A DNA stretch of 64,000 bases from the NCBI GenBank assembly GCA_963965975.1, contig OZ014421.1, forward strand, positions 6,065,001 to 6,129,000. The letters are read 5' to 3'. The notes under the pieces were generated by a model. The model saw only the letters and a list, made by a program, of their open reading frames with translations. It was not told where the DNA came from and did no database searches. This document shows positions 40,701-64,000 of the stretch, in pieces; the first letter of the stretch is position 1, and each line of letters begins with the position of its first letter. This DNA is from Xestospongia bergquistia. Lineage: Eukaryota > Porifera > Demospongiae > Haplosclerida > Petrosiidae. The position numbers and the translations under genes are program-made.

Positions 40701-41558
40701 CCAGTAATATCAGTATAGGAATGCCACAAATGCCTTCTACTGATAATATTCAACAGGTTCCTTCTCAACCACAGGTCAGTAGTGATATTAGTAACTGTAC
40801 TGTGTATGTGGCAGGTCTACTTAATGCAGCTGGAAGTGTAGTCAAATTTTGTATACTTGTAGTAATATAATTGTCTTTAATGAGGGTTCTTTTGTTTAGT
40901 TCTTTAATCCTAATACTTTTATGAAAACCTCAACAATACCAGGTCGACTTCAAAAACCTGACCCTTTTCCAGATAATGTGAGAACTTGTAAAATATACAA
41001 CAACTTGTATGTACATGATAGAGCCATATAGAATAATCCATAATATAACTACAGTAGTGTGATGGGTCCACATTTAACATTGGGTCATTGAGTCCATATT
41101 TACTATTGGGTCATGATATTTGTCATATACTATAGGCATCAGATACTAGTTCAATGAGTGAATATTCTCAGGAAGTGAGCCAAATTAATAGAAAGGTATG
41201 TACAAGTACTCTAGCTAGTCCATAATATGTATGTGTACATCTATTTCTAAATATGTATTTACTGTACTGATTGTCTCTGTAATAGGTAATGAGGGTAACT
41301 AAACCAGGTACTAGGTCTCGTTACCAATATCCTCGTCAACCTACTGCTGGTCAAGGACTTCATCATCAACAACCTACTGCTGGTCAAGGACTCCATCATC
41401 AACAACCTACTGCTGGTCAAGGACTCCATCATCAACAACCTACTGCTGGTCAAGGACTTTATCATCAACAACCTACTGCTGGTCAAGGACTCCATCATCA
41501 TCAACGTATTGATGGTCAATTGCCTCCAGCTTCTTCCAGTGGAGGGAATTGGTTGTAA
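28783..41558 (+). CDS. SEC16: SEC16, ER exit site scaffold
   Basis: I start at ATG 28783, the first ATG of a frame open slightly further upstream. Large exons 28783-30484 and 30719 to about 32074 encode a Pro/Ser-rich N-terminus and a Tyr/Arg/Asp-rich low-complexity stretch. The central conserved domain follows ([89 protein letters not shown]). The C-terminal conserved motif is [20 protein letters not shown]. The last exons end in five 11-residue [11 protein letters not shown]-type repeats and stop at 41558. SEC16 organises COPII assembly sites through SEC13/SEC31. The intron after GDSL (33478 to about 36494) contains a nested same-strand transporter gene. Several introns hold minisatellites, and the exon near 38160-38340 encodes six 10-aa [10 protein letters not shown]-like repeats. 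Confidence 0.93.
33675..33806. repeat. Minisatellite in SEC16 intron, about 28 bp unit
   Basis: About five copies of GGGTGATTTCAGTATTGGTA plus TAAATGA, upstream of the nested transporter. Confidence 0.85.
34244..35812 (+). CDS. Nested intronless POT/PTR-like MFS transporter
   Basis: A single-exon 522-aa protein lying wholly inside the SEC16 intron that starts at 33478, on the same strand. It has roughly twelve hydrophobic helices. The central cytoplasmic loop [15 protein letters not shown]...[31 protein letters not shown] resembles SLC15/POT-family proteins of invertebrates (GGPFTxEEVEDVKTFFR). The classical N-terminal proton-coupling ExxER motif is not seen, so substrate and coupling are uncertain. 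Asn-rich loops carry N-glycosylation sites. A short Ser-rich C-terminal tail ends at TGA 35810-35812. The absence of introns suggests retroposition or belonging to an expanded family. The rest of the host intron (35813-36494) holds GATA-type short repeats and no gene. Confidence 0.78.
   Translation: MSWGFCRASSSDSFPKGAVLVIIWLMLIRFCDPSVIVPVKFSAPLAVLIIMPLLMVILYVLLPIVGLYADIKWGRFHVAVGCLTISILVSGLYIMDSLLNTKNQNNPTVALIAYMMTPIFIVAHRCFTVILLSFGTDLLIEGSSRQLSSFIWWYFWCLYFGWFVSVISACVLNSETQSKSSLFLQTTHFVCLVAILISCIILKTWFVSEPNSSTNPLVLIVKVLNYARKIGRPSLYYMPLTTYQAATLSRIDLAKSINGGPFTVDEVEYVKIFFRLLPLLFCIQMIHIPTLPLGRAHTVALTIPQCLVTSTYVITYVIGIIGIPIKQILLQCVKSPRVRLLQRIGFGIALSLISKIAFAGVDLLVIFKHNTTCVITSSSSNNTVNVNNYITDSNYFIIPEIIGGVGVLFIIPTSLEFFYAQSPYIMRTLFVGLFVAVGGIFEIIGWESLRIFRIPVIADARPGCEFYIFLMNFLIMVFIFVMFLCLSRRYKLRERSNTIMSMSSYLFPGSFSERYGSLTVTS
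36655..37082. repeat. Minisatellite in SEC16 intron, 60 bp unit
   Basis: About seven near-identical 60-bp copies around TAGAGCTTACTAATGGTAGC and TATCCTAGGTCACTGTG, followed by a degraded copy. Confidence 0.93.
38925..39262. repeat. Minisatellite in SEC16 intron, about 29 bp unit
   Basis: Copies of ACTGATACACTTACTGATAC followed by ATTGATTTT in variable order. Confidence 0.9.
39475..39985. repeat. Minisatellite with one inverted unit in SEC16 intron
   Basis: A 28-31 bp unit (GATGGATGGATGAAAGGAGT plus GACTGATA) is repeated about 15 times. At about 39868-39930 a stretch is inverted, so the array contains a long perfect hairpin. The open frames across it are repeat artefacts. Confidence 0.92.
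41340..41500 (+). repeat. 33-bp coding tandem repeat in the last SEC16 exon
   Basis: Five units of CAACAACCTACTGCTGGTCA plus AGGACTCCATCAT, in frame, each encoding [11 protein letters not shown]. Confidence 0.92.
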
Positions 41559-41797
41559 AATTGTTGTAATGAGTGACTCTCTTTTCAATATTCTAAAGCT
41601 CTAATTCATATGACAGCTGACTGAAAATGAACTAACTCAATTTGTTAATATTAATAATTATTCTGAGTTTTATTTTAATTTGTATTACAGTTTATACAGG
41701 ACGGCATGGTGTTTATTGTATAATAACTTGTGGTTAAATTACTTAGTGTGGTGGGTATTAATTAGAAGTAAACAATATTCTGCCACACCTCTACAGT

Positions 41798-62393
<20,596 letters not shown>

Positions 62394-62524
62394 GTAAGTG
62401 AGACAACAGTTGTGATTAGATAGTGTCCTCGACATGGATATTCAGTCTGTAATAAGTGTTCATTATCTATTGAGCATCTGTTAGTATCAATGAGACAAAT
62501 AGTATTGGAGAATATAGTGATGAT

Positions 62525-64000
62525 TACTTAGTAGGTAGTTAGTATCCATTACATTGATGGTTACTTAGTAGGTAGTTAGTATCATTACATTGATGATTAC
62601 TTAGTAGGTAGTTAGTATCCATTACTATAATACATTGATGATGGTTACTTAGTAGGTAGTTAGTATCTGTTACTATAATACATTGATGGTTACTTAGTAG
62701 GTAGTTAGTATCTGTTACTATAATACATTGATGGTTACTTAGTAGGTAGTTAGTATCCATATTACTATAATACATTGATGGTTACTCAGTAGGTAGTTAG
62801 TATCCATTAATATAATACATTGATGGTTACTTAGTAGGTAGTTAGTATCCATATTATTATAATACATTGATGGTTACTCAGTAGGTAGTTAGTATCCATT
62901 AATATAATACATTGATGGTTACTTAGTAGGTAGTTAGTATCCATTACTATAATACATTGATGATGGTTACTTAGTAGGTAGTTAGTATCTGTTACTATAA
63001 TACATTGATGATGGTTACTTAGTAGGTAGTTAGTATCTGTTATTATAATACATTGATGGTTACTTAGTAGGTAGTTAGTATCCATTACTATAATACATTG
63101 ATGATGGTTACTTAGTAGGTAGTTAGTATCTGTTACTATAATACATTGATGGTTACTTAGTAGGTAGTTAGTATCTGTTACTATAATACATTGATGGTTA
63201 CTTAGTAGGTAGTTAGTATCCATATTACTATAATACATTGATGGTTACTCAGTAGGTAGTTAGTATCCATTAATATAATACATTGATGGTTACTTAGTAG
63301 GTAGTTAGTATCCATATTATTATAATACATTGATGGTTACTCAGTAGGTAGTTAGTATCCATTAATATAATACATTGATGGTTACTTAGTAGGTAGTTAG
63401 TATCCATTACTATAATACATTGATGATGGTTACTTAGTAGGTAGTTAGTATCTGTTACTATAATACATTGATGGTTACTTAGTAGGTAGTTAGTATCTGT
63501 TACTATAATACATTGATGGTTACTTAGTAGGTAGTTAGTATCCATATTACTATAATACATTGATGGTTACTCAGTAGGTAGTTAGTATCCATTAATATAA
63601 TACATTGATGGTTACTTAGTAGGTAGTTAGTATCCATTACTATAATACATTGATGGTTACTCAGTAGGTAGTTAGTATCCATTACTATAATACATTGATG
63701 GTTACTTAGTAGGTAGTTAGTATCCATTACTATAATACATTGATGATGGTTACTTAGTAGGTAGTTAGTATCCATTACTATAATACATTGATGGTTACTT
63801 AGTAGGTAGTTAGTATCCATTACTATAATACATTGATGGTTACTTAGTAGGTAGTTAGTATCCATTACTATAATACATTGATGGTTACTTAGTAGGTAGT
63901 TAGTATCCATTACTATAATACATTGATGATGGTTACTTAGTAGGTAGTTAGTATCTGTTACTATAATACATTGATGGTTACTTAGTAGGTAGTTAGTATC
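62525..64000. repeat. Minisatellite, about 42-48 bp unit, running off the window end
   Basis: More than 30 copies of a unit built from TTACTTAGTAGGTAGTTAGT and ATCCATTACTATAATACATT. Variants (ATCCATATTAC, ATCTGTTAC, TTACTCAG, GATGATGG) occur in a higher-order order that itself repeats. It fills an ABCC10 intron. The minus-strand frames reading DTNYLLSNHQC are artefacts. Confidence 0.95.

Noticed and set aside
62539-63910. Minus-strand open frames reading DTNYLLSNHQC repeats
   Set aside because: They are translations of the minisatellite, with no start context and no domain.

Overview
The window reads as metazoan nuclear DNA, most likely from a demosponge such as Amphimedon. It is AT-rich, with short GT-AG introns, closely packed genes and many minisatellites and short inverted-repeat elements. 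It holds animal-type genes (a p53-family factor, receptor tyrosine kinases, SEC16, ABCC10, ATG5) and a large beta-helix plus multi-TM protein of a type I associate with sponges. The species is inferred from style and content, not proven.

Layout. 0.1-9.3 kb: two tandem plus-strand receptor tyrosine kinase units. The first has a signal peptide, two Ig domains, a TM segment and a DDR-like kinase. The second has only a TM/kinase exon with no visible ectodomain. 9.6-28.4 kb is compact housekeeping territory: HSD17B8 (-), ATG5 (+), an intronless beta-helix/multi-TM protein (-), WASHC3 (-), MRPL47 (+), MRPS31 (-), GTF3C5 (+) and a complete p53/p63/p73-family gene (-). Four adjacent pairs are head-to-head with 95-430 bp between start codons. 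28.8-41.6 kb: SEC16 (+), with an intronless POT/MFS-like transporter nested in one intron. 41.8 kb to the end: an ABCC10/MRP7-type ABC transporter (+), cut by the window end.

The most unusual part is the ABCC10 intron at 45194-59111 (about 13.9 kb, where the neighbouring introns are mostly 50-800 bp). It contains at least seven intact single-exon Rab-like small GTPase genes on both strands, one more with a single nonsense codon, and four decayed fragments, interspersed with MITE-like elements. The proteins are divergent: most have lost the switch II glutamine (WDTSGH, WDISGH, WDLGGD, WELGGD, WDTAGI), several use a TKCD instead of an NKxD motif, and none ends in prenylatable cysteines. Five members share a near-identical block from the G4 motif onward while the N-terminal halves differ, which suggests gene conversion. 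A segment of about 2 kb is duplicated inside the intron, and one of its two GTPase pairs is decaying.

Functional links: ATG5 (autophagosome conjugation), SEC16 (ER exit sites), WASHC3 (endosomal actin) and the Rab-like proteins all concern membrane traffic, but nothing in the sequence shows co-regulation. A GGTGTGGY/RCCACACC box recurs within a few tens of bases upstream of many start codons and is the best candidate for a shared promoter element.
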